Source: Nostoc cf. commune SO-36 (GTDB lineage Bacteria; Cyanobacteriota; Cyanobacteriia; Cyanobacteriales; Nostocaceae). From it: a stretch of DNA of 64,000 bases. The position numbers and the translations under genes were made by a program. The notes beneath the pieces were generated by a model, which was not told where the DNA came from, did no database searches, and saw nothing but the letters and a program-made list of their open reading frames with translations. The stretch is taken from NCBI RefSeq assembly GCF_023734775.1, contig NZ_AP025732.1, forward strand, positions 372,001-436,000. Reading direction: 5' to 3'. Positions 1-10,283 of this stretch are shown here, one piece after another; the first letter of the stretch is position 1; each line of letters starts with the position of its first letter.

Positions 1-638
1 TTTTAGCAGATGTCCCCGATGAACCAGCCACCAATCAAGATGTGATTCGTCCTTGGAATAACCCGATGTATGCCCAAGGTCACTTAGCCATTCTGAAAGG
101 GAATCTCGCTACAGAGGGAGCAGTCGCAAAAATTGCCGGGGTGAAAAATCCCAGTATTACTGGTACTGCACGGGTATTTGACTCCGAGGAAGAATGTTTA
201 GATGCCATCCTTGCAAGTAAGATTAAAGCCGGTGATGTAATTATCGTCCGCTACGAAGGCCCGATTGGCGGCCCTGGTATGCGGGAAATGTTGGCTCCCA
301 CCTCAGCACTTATTGGTGCGGGTTTAGGTGATGCAGTCGGATTGATTACTGATGGACGCTTTTCAGGCGGTACTTACGGGATGGTAGTCGGACACGTTGC
401 TCCCGAAGCCGCCGTTGGTGGTGCGATCGCTCTGGTTGAAGAAGGTGATAGCATCACTATTGACGCTAATTCTCGCTTGTTACAAATCAACATTTCTGAT
501 GCAGAGTTAGCCAGTCGCCGCGCCAAATGGCAACCCCGTCCACCCCGTTATACAAAAGGCATCTTAGCAAAATATGCGAAGTTAGTTTCCTCTAGCAGTG
601 TTGGTGCTGTCACAGATTTGGATTTATTTAACGAGTAG
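1..638 (+). CDS. ilvD: Dihydroxy-acid dehydratase, C-terminal part
   Basis: This is the 3' portion of a dihydroxy-acid dehydratase, the Fe-S enzyme that converts dihydroxy-isovalerate and dihydroxy-methylvalerate to 2-keto acids in valine and isoleucine synthesis. The frame is open from base 3, so the start lies upstream of the window. About 211 residues remain of the usual roughly 560. Recognisable C-terminal family motifs are [23 protein letters not shown] and [11 protein letters not shown], which form the swivelling C-terminal domain. A HIP1 site lies inside the gene near base 423. Nothing suggests a defect. No downstream partner follows on the same strand within 270 bases. Confidence 0.95.
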   Translation, partial: LADVPDEPATNQDVIRPWNNPMYAQGHLAILKGNLATEGAVAKIAGVKNPSITGTARVFDSEEECLDAILASKIKAGDVIIVRYEGPIGGPGMREMLAPTSALIGAGLGDAVGLITDGRFSGGTYGMVVGHVAPEAAVGGAIALVEEGDSITIDANSRLLQINISDAELASRRAKWQPRPPRYTKGILAKYAKLVSSSSVGAVTDLDLFNE

Positions 639-726
639 GGAGTAAGACCATATTATACCGAGCTTTACACTCCTTCTCCCTTTAACCATTACAGCAGATA
701 GCAACAGGCGTGAGGTACAGATAATC

Positions 727-757
727 GTAGGGGCACAACTATTTATTATGCCCCTAC
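727..757. repeat. Dispersed palindrome downstream of ilvD
   Basis: The arms gtaggggca and tgcccctac form a perfect 9-bp inverted repeat around a 13-base loop. The same gtaggggca core recurs near 47045 and in related form near 47276, so this is a dispersed repeat that may also act as a weak terminator for ilvD. The rest of 639-909 shows no gene. Confidence 0.5.
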
Positions 758-909
758 CCGTGTACTTCATTTACCTAAAATACGCTGTAAGTAAGGAAGA
801 ACAAAACCACTTAGTAGAAAATAGTTTGAGTTTTGGCTATATTACATCACACAATTTTCTCTTAAAGGGTGACTATAGGATGAGCGAATGCCAAAGTACA
901 CAATAAATT

Positions 910-2166
910 ATGAGAGCGCAAAAGAAATTTGTGGTCAATTCATCATACAAAATCCCGAAGTTACCACTACCACCGTCACTGTTTGGTTCAGAAGTCAGTT
1001 CTTTTACTGAGTTGACAGTCACTCAAAGAATGCCTGCAATTGCCCGTCGAGTTATCGTTGAAAATAATTTTTCACCAGAGATTAATACAAGATTAGAAAG
1101 GCTTGCTATAGAACTGTCGGCAGGATATTTAGAACCTCTGGTAAATGATACTGGTGCAGATTTTCCAGCTTGGGATACATATCTAGAATCTTACAGGGGT
1201 CAGCGTTGGATAGACGTTCCCTGGTTTTTTGCAGAAACTTATTTTTATCGATTAATTCTAGAAATTACTGATTACTTTCGCCCTGGTATATGGCAAGGTG
1301 TAGATCCATTCCAATTGCAAAAATATCAGGGTTTAGAAGCGTCTCTTGACTCAACTACTCTTCTATGTAATCAGGTGAATAAATGGCTGGAAGATTCTGA
1401 AATTGATGCCCAACCAAACCAAAAAGCTTTAGTTGCACTCTTATATTTCGCTTTATGGGGAAATCGAGTTGACTTGAGTTTGTGGTCAGCATTCGAGGAT
1501 GACCGGAGCCGTTTTGATATTCAAAATCAACTAGCTCACATTTTAGTAAATGATGCCTCCCAAATTAGTGAATTGTTAACTATTTCTGAAGGAAGTCGCG
1601 TTGATTTTGTCTTAGACAATGCTGGTTTTGAACTTGTCTGTGATTTATGCTTAGTAGATTTCTTATTAAGTAGTAACTTAGTTAATCAAGTTTACCTGCA
1701 CCTGAAACCCCATCCTACTTTCGTTTCTGATGCCATGATTAAGGATGTACATGACACAACAAGTTTTTTAGCTGCTACTAGCGATCAACAAGTGATATCT
1801 TTGGCTCAAAGACTGGAGGAGCATATTGCATCAGGGCGTTTAGTCTTATCTGAAGATTACTTTTGGACATCACCTTTACCATTTTGGGAAATACCCAACT
1901 CTCTCAAGAATGAGTTAGCTAATGCCAGTTTAGTTATAGTCAAAGGGGATGCGAATTATCGTCGGTTATTAGGCGATCGCCATTGGGATATTACTATTAG
2001 CTTTGCAGATATAGTCTGCTACTTACCTGTACCCATAGTAGCGTTACGCACCCTGAAATCAGAAGTAGCAGTAGGTTTAAAATCTGAGGTTGTTGAGAAA
2101 GTAGCAAAATCTGACCATTCTTGGTTAACCAATGGACAATGGGGTGTGATTCAGTTCGCGTCTTAG
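910..2166 (+). CDS. ARMT1-like (DUF89) damage-control phosphatase family protein
   Basis: This 418-residue protein has the DUF89/ARMT1 layout. A helical N-terminal half is followed by the metal-site signature DFVLDNAGFE (Asp236 and Asn237) and by KGDANYRRLLGD from Lys345. The Asp, Asn and second Asp of these motifs bind the metal in characterised DUF89 proteins. Members act as metal-dependent phosphatases on damaged or reactive phospho-metabolites; a carboxyl-methyltransferase activity has also been proposed for human ARMT1. The exact substrate here cannot be read from sequence. The gene stands alone on the plus strand with no strong Shine-Dalgarno before its ATG, and it ends before a convergent transporter gene. 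The family call is firm and the substrate is unknown. Confidence 0.8.
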   Translation: MRAQKKFVVNSSYKIPKLPLPPSLFGSEVSSFTELTVTQRMPAIARRVIVENNFSPEINTRLERLAIELSAGYLEPLVNDTGADFPAWDTYLESYRGQRWIDVPWFFAETYFYRLILEITDYFRPGIWQGVDPFQLQKYQGLEASLDSTTLLCNQVNKWLEDSEIDAQPNQKALVALLYFALWGNRVDLSLWSAFEDDRSRFDIQNQLAHILVNDASQISELLTISEGSRVDFVLDNAGFELVCDLCLVDFLLSSNLVNQVYLHLKPHPTFVSDAMIKDVHDTTSFLAATSDQQVISLAQRLEEHIASGRLVLSEDYFWTSPLPFWEIPNSLKNELANASLVIVKGDANYRRLLGDRHWDITISFADIVCYLPVPIVALRTLKSEVAVGLKSEVVEKVAKSDHSWLTNGQWGVIQFAS

Positions 2167-2392
2167 CAATCCCAAAAGCCTTATAAATGTTTGCTTGTGA
2201 TCAAGAAATTGTTGGCGAAGTTTCCGCAGGGGTGCTGATGAAGTGGAATGAGTAGCGATGCCTACGCCAACCTGATTCAGCGATCGCTAATCAATTACTG
2301 GCATATTGCATATTGCAGCAGTCTCCTAAACTCCCTACGACGGGCTACACAGAAACTACAAACATTCCAATTAAGTAAAAAGTTGATGCACT

Positions 2393-2422
2393 GTTTTGAT
2401 TCGACTCTCAACGAATCAAAAC
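2393..2422 (-). terminator. Inverted repeat overlapping the EamA stop codon
   Basis: Perfect 11-bp arms (gttttgattcg / cgaatcaaaac) flank an 8-base loop and overlap the stop codon of the minus-strand transporter at 2408-2410. Position and shape fit a transcription end for that gene, though the stem is AT-rich and lacks a long U tract. Confidence 0.45.
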
Positions 2423-2839
2423 AAGTGTACCGGTTAAAATTAAGCCAGTCCCCAATATCACTTGTAGCGTTAGCGGTTCCTTAAGAAATAGTAGCGAAAA
2501 AATTAGCACCAAAAGCAAACTCGATTTATCCAAAGGTGCTACTAAAGAAGCTTTCCCAACTTGTAAGGCGCGAAAATAAAATAACCAAGATAAACCAGTT
2601 GATAATCCAGAGAAAACGAGAAATAGCAAGGTTTTGGGGCTAATTGTCAATAGTGTATCTAGTTGTCCTTTTGCAAAAACCCAACCCCAAACCATGACTA
2701 GAATTACTACTGTGCGGATTGCGGTTGCTAAGTTGGAGTTAATTGCTTCGACTCCAATCTTGGCAAATATAGTCGTCAAGGCTGCAAAAAATGCCGATAA
2801 TAGAGCAAAAAATATTGCATTCGTTTCATTCTCTGACAT
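2408..2839 (-). CDS. Single-domain EamA/DMT-family transporter
   Basis: The 143-residue protein is almost entirely hydrophobic and shows about five membrane helices with the EamA signature: an N-terminal AFFAALTTIFAKIGVE helix and a C-terminal PLDKSSLLLVLIFSLLFLKE segment. Most DMT transporters carry two EamA repeats in about 290 residues. This one has a single repeat, the architecture of small bacterial members that presumably work as dimers. The transported substrate is unknown. It has no close same-strand neighbour. A 78-residue plus-strand reading over its 3' end is a shadow of no merit. Confidence 0.8.
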   Translation of the reverse strand: MSENETNAIFFALLSAFFAALTTIFAKIGVEAINSNLATAIRTVVILVMVWGWVFAKGQLDTLLTISPKTLLFLVFSGLSTGLSWLFYFRALQVGKASLVAPLDKSSLLLVLIFSLLFLKEPLTLQVILGTGLILTGTLVLIR

Positions 2840-3101
2840 TTAATATCCCCGATCACATCAGTATTTATTGAGAAATAGTATCACTATTGCTTTGTATGGA
2901 TTCTCTACATTCTTTTTCGGAGATGTCTAATATAAAACTTACAGCAGTTTTTGATCAAACCCACCACAAAATGAATCCTAAAACAAAGCCCAGTATTGCT
3001 TTCAGTACTTTTATCCGTGGCACGTTTGATTGCAATTTGCTGTAGGCAATCCCGATTCATGGAGATGAGGAAGCAATCTCTATTTCTATTAAGAAATATT
3101 T

Positions 3102-3265
3102 CTAATAGTTCTGAGAGCGATCGCAGAGTGAGCGATCGCCTTTCTCAACTACTGTGTTAGTTTTTAGATAATCCTGCACTAACTTGCAGCCATAACTCAG
3201 TGCATCTAGGTGGAGAATTCGTTGCAAATTCCAAAAAATGAGCGTGTTGTCATCACCCCCTGAAG
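3102..3265 (-). other. Out-of-frame C-terminal tail of the AAA/WD40 protein
   Basis: Immediately after the TAG stop of the neighbouring WD40 gene, the -1 frame continues the propeller. It reads LASGGDDNTLIFWNLQRI, then LDALSYGCKLVQDYLKTN, and ends at a TAG at 3102. That is the second half of WD40 blade 14 plus the tail usually found at the end of cyanobacterial AAA-WD40 proteins. One missing base at about 3268-3273 (GTTTTCTAG on the minus strand) accounts for the break. Confidence 0.75.
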
Positions 3266-6200
3266 CTAGAAAACTCCGTCGGGGCTGATTGCAATTTGCC
3301 TAATCGCTGCGGTATGTCCTCTAAGGGTCGTTATTTCCGTACCATCAAGTTTCCAAAGTTTGACAGTACCATCTACGCTACCAGAAGCAAGTATTTTCCC
3401 ATCAGGACTAAACGCAACTCCCCAAATCGCTGCACTATGACCAATGAAAGTTTTCAGCAACTTTCCATCCAGTGTCCACAGCTTAACAGTATTGTCGCCA
3501 CTTCCAGTCGCTAGCATTTTACCGTCTGGGCTAAAGGCAACTCTCCATACTGCTGCTGAGTGTCCTACAAAAGTTCTCAACAATTTACCATCAAGTGTCC
3601 ATAGTTTAGCGGTATTATCACCACTGGCTGAAGCAATGAAGCGACTATCCGGACTAAATACGACTTGCCAAACTTCCGCCTGATGTCCTTTAAGGATCTG
3701 TGGCACAGGGCGATCTCTAACCCATACATGAATAATTTTCTCAACATTTGCCATTGCGATCGCTTGTCCGTTAGGACTCAATACTCCTGCTAAGAGTTTA
3801 CCGAAAGGAACTTTATAAGTAGCAACACTACTTCCGTCTCGCGTCTTGAGTTTTACTGTATCATCGTAAGCGGCAAGAGCAATTAACTTACTATCTTTAC
3901 TAAATGAAACATCGAAGACTACGCTCTTAGATTCAGTAAAAGTTTTGAGTAATTTGCCTTGGCGACTCCAAAGTTTAGCGGTGTTTTCGTGGCTAGCTGT
4001 AGCGATTGTTGAACTGTCGGGGGTAATAGCTATTGACCAAATCCCCGACTGATGGGCAACGATAGACTTTTGGAATGGGTTCTCACTCTGCCAAAGTCTG
4101 ACAACGTTTTCTGCCCCCGCCGAAGCAATAAAGCTGCTATCTGCACTAAAAGCGACTCCCCAAACGGATGCACTATGCCCTTTAAGCGTTCTCAGTTCTG
4201 TCCCATCAATGTTCCACAGTTTAACCGTTTTGTCGAGACTAGCGGAAGCAATAGTTTGCCCATCAGGACTCCATGCTACTCCCCAAATGCCGGCACTGTG
4301 ACCTTTGAGAGTTTTATACTGGCGGTAGCTGCCATCACTGTTGTCTCGCCGCCAAAGTTTCACAGTTTTGTCTTCACTCGCTGAAGCAATGGTCTGACCG
4401 TCAGGGCTGAAAGCGACTCCTACAACCCAACTAGCGTGACCAATGAGAGTTTGTAAAGATTTGGCGTTTTGCCAACCTGTACCGTCTCGTTGCCAAAGTT
4501 TTACTGTTTTGTCTATACTTGCGGCAGCAACGATATTACCATCAGGACTAAAAGCTACTCTCCAAAACCCCTGTTTGTAACCTTGAAACGTCCTTAGCAA
4601 CTTACCGTCTCGCTGCCAAATTTTCACCGTTCTGTCGAAACTACTAGAGGCAAGGAACTGACCATCAGGACTAAATGCAACTCCCCAGAGCGAAGCTGTG
4701 TGACCTTTGAGAGTTCTTAACAGCTTGCCATCTAGTTGCCAAAGTTTAATAGTGCCATCTTCACTGGCTGAGGCAAGTATTTGACCATCAGGGCTAAAAT
4801 CGACTGCCCTAACTGTTCCTGCATGACCTTTGAGAGTTGCAACTAGTGTACCATCAGGTCGCCAAAGTTTGATTGTTTGATCTACACTTGCTGAGGCAAT
4901 TAGAGAACTGTCAGGACTGACACCTACAGCTATAACAGCTGCTGTATGCCCCCAAAAACGGTTGTACTCATCTGCTCCATAAACTGCTTGTTGCAGTGCA
5001 TTTTCCACTTGAGGAGCAAGATTTGTATTTGATTTACCTAATTTTTGCAGTCTTTTTTTTGCTTTGATTGCTTCTACAAGTGCATCTAATCTGCGATTTG
5101 AGGCAAAAAGCCCCTCGGAAGAAGATACAAGCGCTTGAATTTCACTGTTTTTAGCTTGAGTTTCACTGTTGCGAGTCTGGTGATACAAAATGAAAGTTCC
5201 TATTCCCAAACTACTAGAAACGAGCAACCCAATAGTTACTGCAACTAGGAGATATCTCTGCAATAAAGCCGTTTTTTTCTCTTGTGCTAGTCGTGCTTCT
5301 ACCTCTTTAGCCGTTTTTTTCTCTTGTACGAGTCGTGCTTCTACTTCTTTAGCCCGTGCTGCCTCCAATGCCATTTGCACTTCTTTGCGATCGCATTCAA
5401 CACTTGCGGCTAAAAATTGATAATCTAAATCACTCAGACTCTTGCCCTGTGCCCAATTTTGAGTATCTTTTAAAGCTTGTCCTCGCAACAGACGCGATTC
5501 ATCTTTGTAACGCGATGCTACCCAAGCGTTGAATGTTTGCGAGTAGGGACGGAGATTATCTAGTTGTCTTAATACCCATTGGGCATTAAAAACATTTCGA
5601 TAGATAGGATTTTTAATTTTGAGATAGCCGTTGTGTCTTTCTACTAAACCGGACAACAACAGTTGTGTCTGTTCTCGACTATCATCACTTGGAACAGAAT
5701 TAAGAGGCGTAGAGGAAAACTCTTCTCCCCCGCTCCCCTGCTCAAGAGCCTCTTCTGCTTGCAACACCTGTTGATAAATACTCAACAACCGCCCTGCCTG
5801 TTGTTCGTCGAATAAGAGGCGATCGCGAATAGTACGCAAATGTTCGGGTTCGTCTTGTGACTGCCAATTTTGAATAATCTGCGATCGCACTAATTGCTCT
5901 ACCCATAATGCTTCTATACCTGGAGGTAAAGTTATCTTCCCTCTAGTAGTTTCAAAAGCTACTTGAGTAATTAAATCACAGAGTTTTTGTGTCAGAAAGG
6001 GTTGTCCGCCTGTCCAATAAATAACTTCTTGCAGTATTGTTTGTGGTTGACTGACTACTTCTTCTAATCCTAGAAGCAAGGGCGTGGGTTCATGCAGTTC
6101 AAAACCCTGTAACTCAATTGCTTTACCAAGGTTAAAGGGTGTGCGGCGTTTATCAGCAATCAAGTCAGAGGGACTAGCTACGCCAAATAGTGCAAATCCC

Positions 6201-6745
6201 AAGCGTTCAAAGTTTGAGTTATGTGGCCGTAGATTATAACACTGACGAATCCAGGCAAAAAAGTCGTTAATTGGGAAACTTAAACTCAGCAGGCTATCAA
6301 TTTCATCAATAAATATGAAAATACGTTTGGCTTTGCCGTCTCGTAGAAAATCATTTTTGATATTTGGTAGTAAGATATCTTCAACAAATAGCTGTAGCTT
6401 TTGCACCGAGGAAATACCTGCTTGCATTTCCCACCAACGCTGAAAGTCAATTTTTGACGCTAATTTTAAGCTATATAATAAGCTGATAATAATGCCTTTA
6501 TACCATTGATCTGGTGTAGTATCTTCAATACCCAAGCGAGTCATATCTAAGTAAACACAGCTATGCCCTTCTTCCTTAAGACGATAACTTGTGCGTTGTA
6601 GTAACGATGACTTGCCCATCTGACGAGAGTTGAAGACATAACAGAAATTGCCAGCTTTCAAGCTGACATAGATTTGTTCATCTGCCTGACGGGTAACGTA
6701 TGTGGGGTCGTCACTGCGGAGACTACCTCCTACTTGATATCTCAT
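3266..6745 (-). CDS. AAA-like ATPase with transmembrane segment and 14-blade WD40 region
   Basis: This large signalling-type protein has 1159 residues in the intact frame. The N-terminus is an AAA-like (AAA_35-type) ATPase with Walker A NSRQMGKSSL at 39-48 and Walker B RIFIFIDEID at 141-150. A charged coiled-coil stretch with repeated KEVEARL-QEKKTA heptads sits near 470-495. One membrane helix (about 500-520) follows, then WD40 repeats from about 600 to the end. I count 13 complete repeats and a 14th cut short after ISPDGVF. Restoring one base gives 14, that is two seven-bladed propellers. Such proteins are common in filamentous cyanobacteria; they are usually presumed to be regulatory, and no role is established. 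The gene is monocistronic in this view. Confidence 0.85.
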   Translation of the reverse strand: MRYQVGGSLRSDDPTYVTRQADEQIYVSLKAGNFCYVFNSRQMGKSSLLQRTSYRLKEEGHSCVYLDMTRLGIEDTTPDQWYKGIIISLLYSLKLASKIDFQRWWEMQAGISSVQKLQLFVEDILLPNIKNDFLRDGKAKRIFIFIDEIDSLLSLSFPINDFFAWIRQCYNLRPHNSNFERLGFALFGVASPSDLIADKRRTPFNLGKAIELQGFELHEPTPLLLGLEEVVSQPQTILQEVIYWTGGQPFLTQKLCDLITQVAFETTRGKITLPPGIEALWVEQLVRSQIIQNWQSQDEPEHLRTIRDRLLFDEQQAGRLLSIYQQVLQAEEALEQGSGGEEFSSTPLNSVPSDDSREQTQLLLSGLVERHNGYLKIKNPIYRNVFNAQWVLRQLDNLRPYSQTFNAWVASRYKDESRLLRGQALKDTQNWAQGKSLSDLDYQFLAASVECDRKEVQMALEAARAKEVEARLVQEKKTAKEVEARLAQEKKTALLQRYLLVAVTIGLLVSSSLGIGTFILYHQTRNSETQAKNSEIQALVSSSEGLFASNRRLDALVEAIKAKKRLQKLGKSNTNLAPQVENALQQAVYGADEYNRFWGHTAAVIAVGVSPDSSLIASASVDQTIKLWRPDGTLVATLKGHAGTVRAVDFSPDGQILASASEDGTIKLWQLDGKLLRTLKGHTASLWGVAFSPDGQFLASSSFDRTVKIWQRDGKLLRTFQGYKQGFWRVAFSPDGNIVAAASIDKTVKLWQRDGTGWQNAKSLQTLIGHASWVVGVAFSPDGQTIASASEDKTVKLWRRDNSDGSYRQYKTLKGHSAGIWGVAWSPDGQTIASASLDKTVKLWNIDGTELRTLKGHSASVWGVAFSADSSFIASAGAENVVRLWQSENPFQKSIVAHQSGIWSIAITPDSSTIATASHENTAKLWSRQGKLLKTFTESKSVVFDVSFSKDSKLIALAAYDDTVKLKTRDGSSVATYKVPFGKLLAGVLSPNGQAIAMANVEKIIHVWVRDRPVPQILKGHQAEVWQVVFSPDSRFIASASGDNTAKLWTLDGKLLRTFVGHSAAVWRVAFSPDGKMLATGSGDNTVKLWTLDGKLLKTFIGHSAAIWGVAFSPDGKILASGSVDGTVKLWKLDGTEITTLRGHTAAIRQIAISPDGVF

Positions 6746-6894
6746 ATCTAAGTGTGATTATCAAATAAAAACATTAACATAATAACTAGTAATTTGTAGA
6801 TAAATTATTGAAAGTAAATATTGTAAATCTCATAGCATAGTTTTATGTAATAATTCGGGAGCATCTCACTTTTGTAAAAACACGTTTGCCCTAG

Positions 6895-6960
6895 CGAATG
6901 GAATTCACGGCTATACAGACAAAACCTACGTCCGTGGGTTTCAAATCCTTTGGGGATAAT
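6895..6960. repeat. Dispersed repeat upstream of the AAA/WD40 gene
   Basis: The stretch around attcacggctatacagaca, followed by acctacgtccgtgggttt, resembles a short sequence scattered through Nostoc intergenic regions (from memory, not searched). It occupies most of the 250-base gap between the WD40 and MscS genes. I see no gene in the gap. Confidence 0.4.
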
Positions 6961-6998
6961 AACTGCGTTGTATGAAAAATACCTAAAAATAGCTAGTA

Positions 6999-8576
6999 TT
7001 AATTCTTAGAAAAACCACAAATTTCAATTTCTTCTTGACTAAAAGTATCCTTTAATATCTTGCGGAGAACACGCTGAATATGAAGGTGTTTTCCAGGCTT
7101 GACTTTTGTCAGCGTCAGCAGCAATAGATTATTCTCACCAAAGTGTTCTAGTCCAGCTACGCGGGTAGGTTCTAGAACATCCTGTTCATCTGCTTTTAAC
7201 TGCTGTCCTACCTTCTCAACTACTCTATACACATGATCTAAATTTGAGTTATATGAAACGCTAACTTCTACCCTGGCATATATATACTGCTTAGAGTAGT
7301 TAATAATTGATCCGATATCACCATTACGAACTATCTGCAATTGACCATCAGGATGGCGGACGTGAGTGGTTCGCAGTTCAATCGCCTCTACAATTCCCTC
7401 AATATTTCTCTCTTCAACTTTCCCGGCTTCGACATAATCACCAACCAAGTAATAGTTTTCAAACAAAATCAAAAATCCACAAACAACATCATTAATCAGG
7501 TTTTGCGCCCCAAGACCAACTGCTATACCCACAATTCCTGCACCTGCTAAGATCGGTGCAGGATCAATACCAATCAGTTTGAGTATAGTTACTCCAGCAG
7601 TAAAGTAAACGAAATATTTGGCGAAACTCCGCATTAAGGGAATCAGTGTCAGCCGTTTCTGTTGCTGTGAATCATTTAAATCTGTAGTTTTTAAGTAGAA
7701 CTCATCCAGAGTAAAATAAACGACTTCAATAAAAACATTGCTAATAAGATAAACCCCAATAATCTGCACAATTCTGGGGGTATAAGCACTTATCCAAGCG
7801 ATAGGTTCTATTTCTGGAACAACAAGATTTACTATGCCAACATAGAGGATGTATTCCAAAGATTTTTTGAAGAGGGGAATTAAGTGGCGTAAACGCTCGT
7901 ATAAACGCAGGAGATTGTCAGAATTGGAGTATTTAAGACTCAGTGCATCGAGAGTATCAACAATGGTAGCAACAGCTTTAACAATGAGTAAACCGATTGT
8001 GATTGTAATGTATATTTTTAAAGCTATGTAAAGATATTTGGGAACGACTTCTGGGATGTAGAGAAACTTAGCACAGATGATAAAAGAAGATATCCAAAGG
8101 GTATGAACAATAATTCTTTTTAATACTTTAAAGAAAGCCTCAATACTATCATCATTAGCTTTTATTTGATCGACTTGCTTCGCGTAATCGCAGACCCAAT
8201 CTATACCCCGCTTTAACGGTGGAATGCTAAATTTAACTAGCAATAGCAAACTCACGCTTTTCAAGCTTGCCGTAAAAATATTGATCCAAAATTGGGTAGG
8301 AAGACTACGAATTAGATTAAGTTGAAATTCCTGAATGTTTCCACCTCGATAAATCACCATCCCATTCACACCAACCACCGCCACACACATAATCACACAA
8401 ATTAAAATTAAAATTTTGCTGATGCTGCGGCGTAGAAAAGTGATATTTGCAGTTCTATCTTGAAACCAAGAAACTTTAGCGACTTGCTTGAAGATTATGC
8501 CAATTAGCCAGTTCAACAGCAAAAAAATGATTATTAAAAGTAGGACTTCGCCCAGGATAATTAGTATATTATTCAT
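6999..8576 (-). CDS. MscS-family mechanosensitive ion channel
   Basis: This 525-residue membrane protein belongs to the larger MscS class. Several hydrophobic segments fill the first 340 residues. The pore-lining TM3 signature, rich in Gly and Ala (AGAGIVGIAVGLGAQN), starts near residue 344. The cytoplasmic beta domain follows at about 375-435 and contains VGDYVEAG and RTTHVRHPDGQLQIVRNG. A short alpha/beta C-terminal domain completes it. Members open under membrane tension and release solutes during hypo-osmotic shock; some larger homologues have regulatory roles. The start ATG at 8576 opens directly into the first membrane helix. The gene follows the Rieske gene on the same strand but 70 bases separate them. 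Confidence 0.9.
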   Translation of the reverse strand: MNNILIILGEVLLLIIIFLLLNWLIGIIFKQVAKVSWFQDRTANITFLRRSISKILILICVIMCVAVVGVNGMVIYRGGNIQEFQLNLIRSLPTQFWINIFTASLKSVSLLLLVKFSIPPLKRGIDWVCDYAKQVDQIKANDDSIEAFFKVLKRIIVHTLWISSFIICAKFLYIPEVVPKYLYIALKIYITITIGLLIVKAVATIVDTLDALSLKYSNSDNLLRLYERLRHLIPLFKKSLEYILYVGIVNLVVPEIEPIAWISAYTPRIVQIIGVYLISNVFIEVVYFTLDEFYLKTTDLNDSQQQKRLTLIPLMRSFAKYFVYFTAGVTILKLIGIDPAPILAGAGIVGIAVGLGAQNLINDVVCGFLILFENYYLVGDYVEAGKVEERNIEGIVEAIELRTTHVRHPDGQLQIVRNGDIGSIINYSKQYIYARVEVSVSYNSNLDHVYRVVEKVGQQLKADEQDVLEPTRVAGLEHFGENNLLLLTLTKVKPGKHLHIQRVLRKILKDTFSQEEIEICGFSKN

Positions 8577-8645
8577 TTTATAAATATCAGTTGCTTCATT
8601 TATTTAATTTAAGCAGGAAACTACTGCCAAAGTGCTTGAAATTTG

Positions 8646-9981
8646 CTACTGTCTGTGTGCATGGATGTAGTCCACAAAGTAAAATTTGGGACGAAGCCAG
8701 AATCTCAGCCAAGCGTAAGCCCCTAAACCTAGTAGTGCGATCGCAATTAAGGGTAAACCCAGAGTCAGCCGCAATCCATCAGGAAATAGAGCAACAGCAC
8801 AAACAGTAATAACAAAGTAAATTAAAAGTACTGCTTGCAAGCGTTCCACAACTAACAGTGCTTCTTTACAGCTATGACAATGTTTAGTGTGTTGATTGTA
8901 GCGATCAAGAATTTGTTGGCGATGATGATTGATATTTCGTACTTGTGAAACGTCGATTCCAACTTCCTTCCAGGGTAGTTGTCCGTGACAATAGCGATCA
9001 AACCAATTCCTAAACTCAATTACTAAACGGTCTGCGCTTGTTGGTAACTGATAGGCAGTTTTCCAGCTTTGGGTATATTTTTTTTGTTGCAGAAAACGCT
9101 CTTGCTGCATAAGAAGAACCATATCTCCATCAATAACCAGATTGCGATCGTTGATGTGTTCCCACCAACGGGGTTGCAGACGAAAGAGTGTTGTGGCCAA
9201 AGTTACGGGCAAATAAAATAATAATTCTAGACTTACCTGGAGATACAGGTATACAATAGCTGACAAATCCAAACTGTTTGCTGTCATCGCCAAGACTGAA
9301 AGTATACTCCAAGCGACACGGTGGTTCAAAAGTAATTTTTCTTTGAACACGTCCAACTGTTGTCACTTCAATCAAATCGGGTGTTGATTGCTCAATTTTA
9401 AACTCAATTGGTCTGGCTTTTGCGCGATCGCCCTGCACGCCATGATGAGAAAAAGGAACATGGCTCGGATCTGCCACATTTTCTATAAGAGTTTGCCAGT
9501 CATACTCTAAATCCCGTACAAAAGAAGTCCAAACAAAGCCTTTGCTTGCATCAATTTTGGGTGACAAAGGTAAGGGTGTATTATTAGCTTGTTGAGTTGA
9601 TTTTGCATCTGGCCAAACCCAGAGTAAATCCTGTTGCTGACGGACTGGTAGTGCTACAGCACACAGATTTTCTTTATTCTTGCTTACAAGTTCTGGATTT
9701 TCCGCTTGGGGAATATGAGTACAAATTCCTTGCTTGTCAAATTGCCAACCATGATAACTACACATTAAATTCCCCGTTTTCTCATCAATGCGCCCCTCAC
9801 TTAAGGGTGCAAGACGGTGGGGACATTGATCTAAAAACACCTGAAAAGTTTCAGATGATTTGGGTTTCCAGATGACTAAATGCAGCCCCAAAAGTGTTAC
9901 TGGTGTTGGTTTTTTGGGATCTAAGTCTTCGATTGGTGAAAGAGGATACCAATGTTGAAAAAAATTGAATTCTGGTTTCAT
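8646..9981 (-). pseudogene. PAO/Tic55-like Rieske oxygenase, one frame break
   Basis: Two overlapping frames together encode a Rieske non-haem oxygenase of the pheophorbide a oxygenase / Tic55 / Lls1 group. The first frame carries the Rieske ligands C53-x-H55 and C74-xx-H77 and the iron site Asn168, Asp171, His174, His179 (NVADPSHVPFSHH). The second carries a C-terminal CxxC (KHCHSCKE) and two membrane helices typical of PAO-like proteins. An extra base in TTTGGCC at about 9195-9201 separates them. Removing it joins RNF to ATTLFRLQPRWWEH without a gap. As written, translation stops after an 11-13 residue nonsense tail and loses the membrane anchor. PAO-like enzymes act on chlorophyll breakdown products or related tetrapyrroles; the substrate here is unknown. 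Either a recent lesion or a sequencing error. Confidence 0.8.
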
Positions 9982-10283
9982 ATAAAAAAACTAATATGTC
10001 GGGACAGAAAAATCTGTGGCTGAGTTGATTAAGTGACACACCAAAATAAAAAGATATACTTTCAGATGCTAAAGAATTTAAAATATGGACAATGCTCAAA
10101 TATATCAGCCCTCTTCAATACCTATTTTTTAATAAACTCAATATTTATCCAAAAATAGTAGTGTTAATAGTTGATAAATAAACCATAAAATGAACAATGG
10201 TACAGTTCATTTTATGGCTTTTTCTATGATTACTTGCCTAAAGTCCTAAATTATCAGATAGAAATTTTTGGCTTCTGCGAAGG

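Noticed and set aside
2248..2484. 78-codon plus-strand frame
   Set aside because: It overlaps the 3' end of the EamA gene, contains a dispersed repeat at its start and resembles no protein family.
9851..10099. 82-codon minus-strand frame over the start of the Rieske gene
   Set aside because: It is out of frame with the recognisable oxygenase and has no ribosome site or family match.
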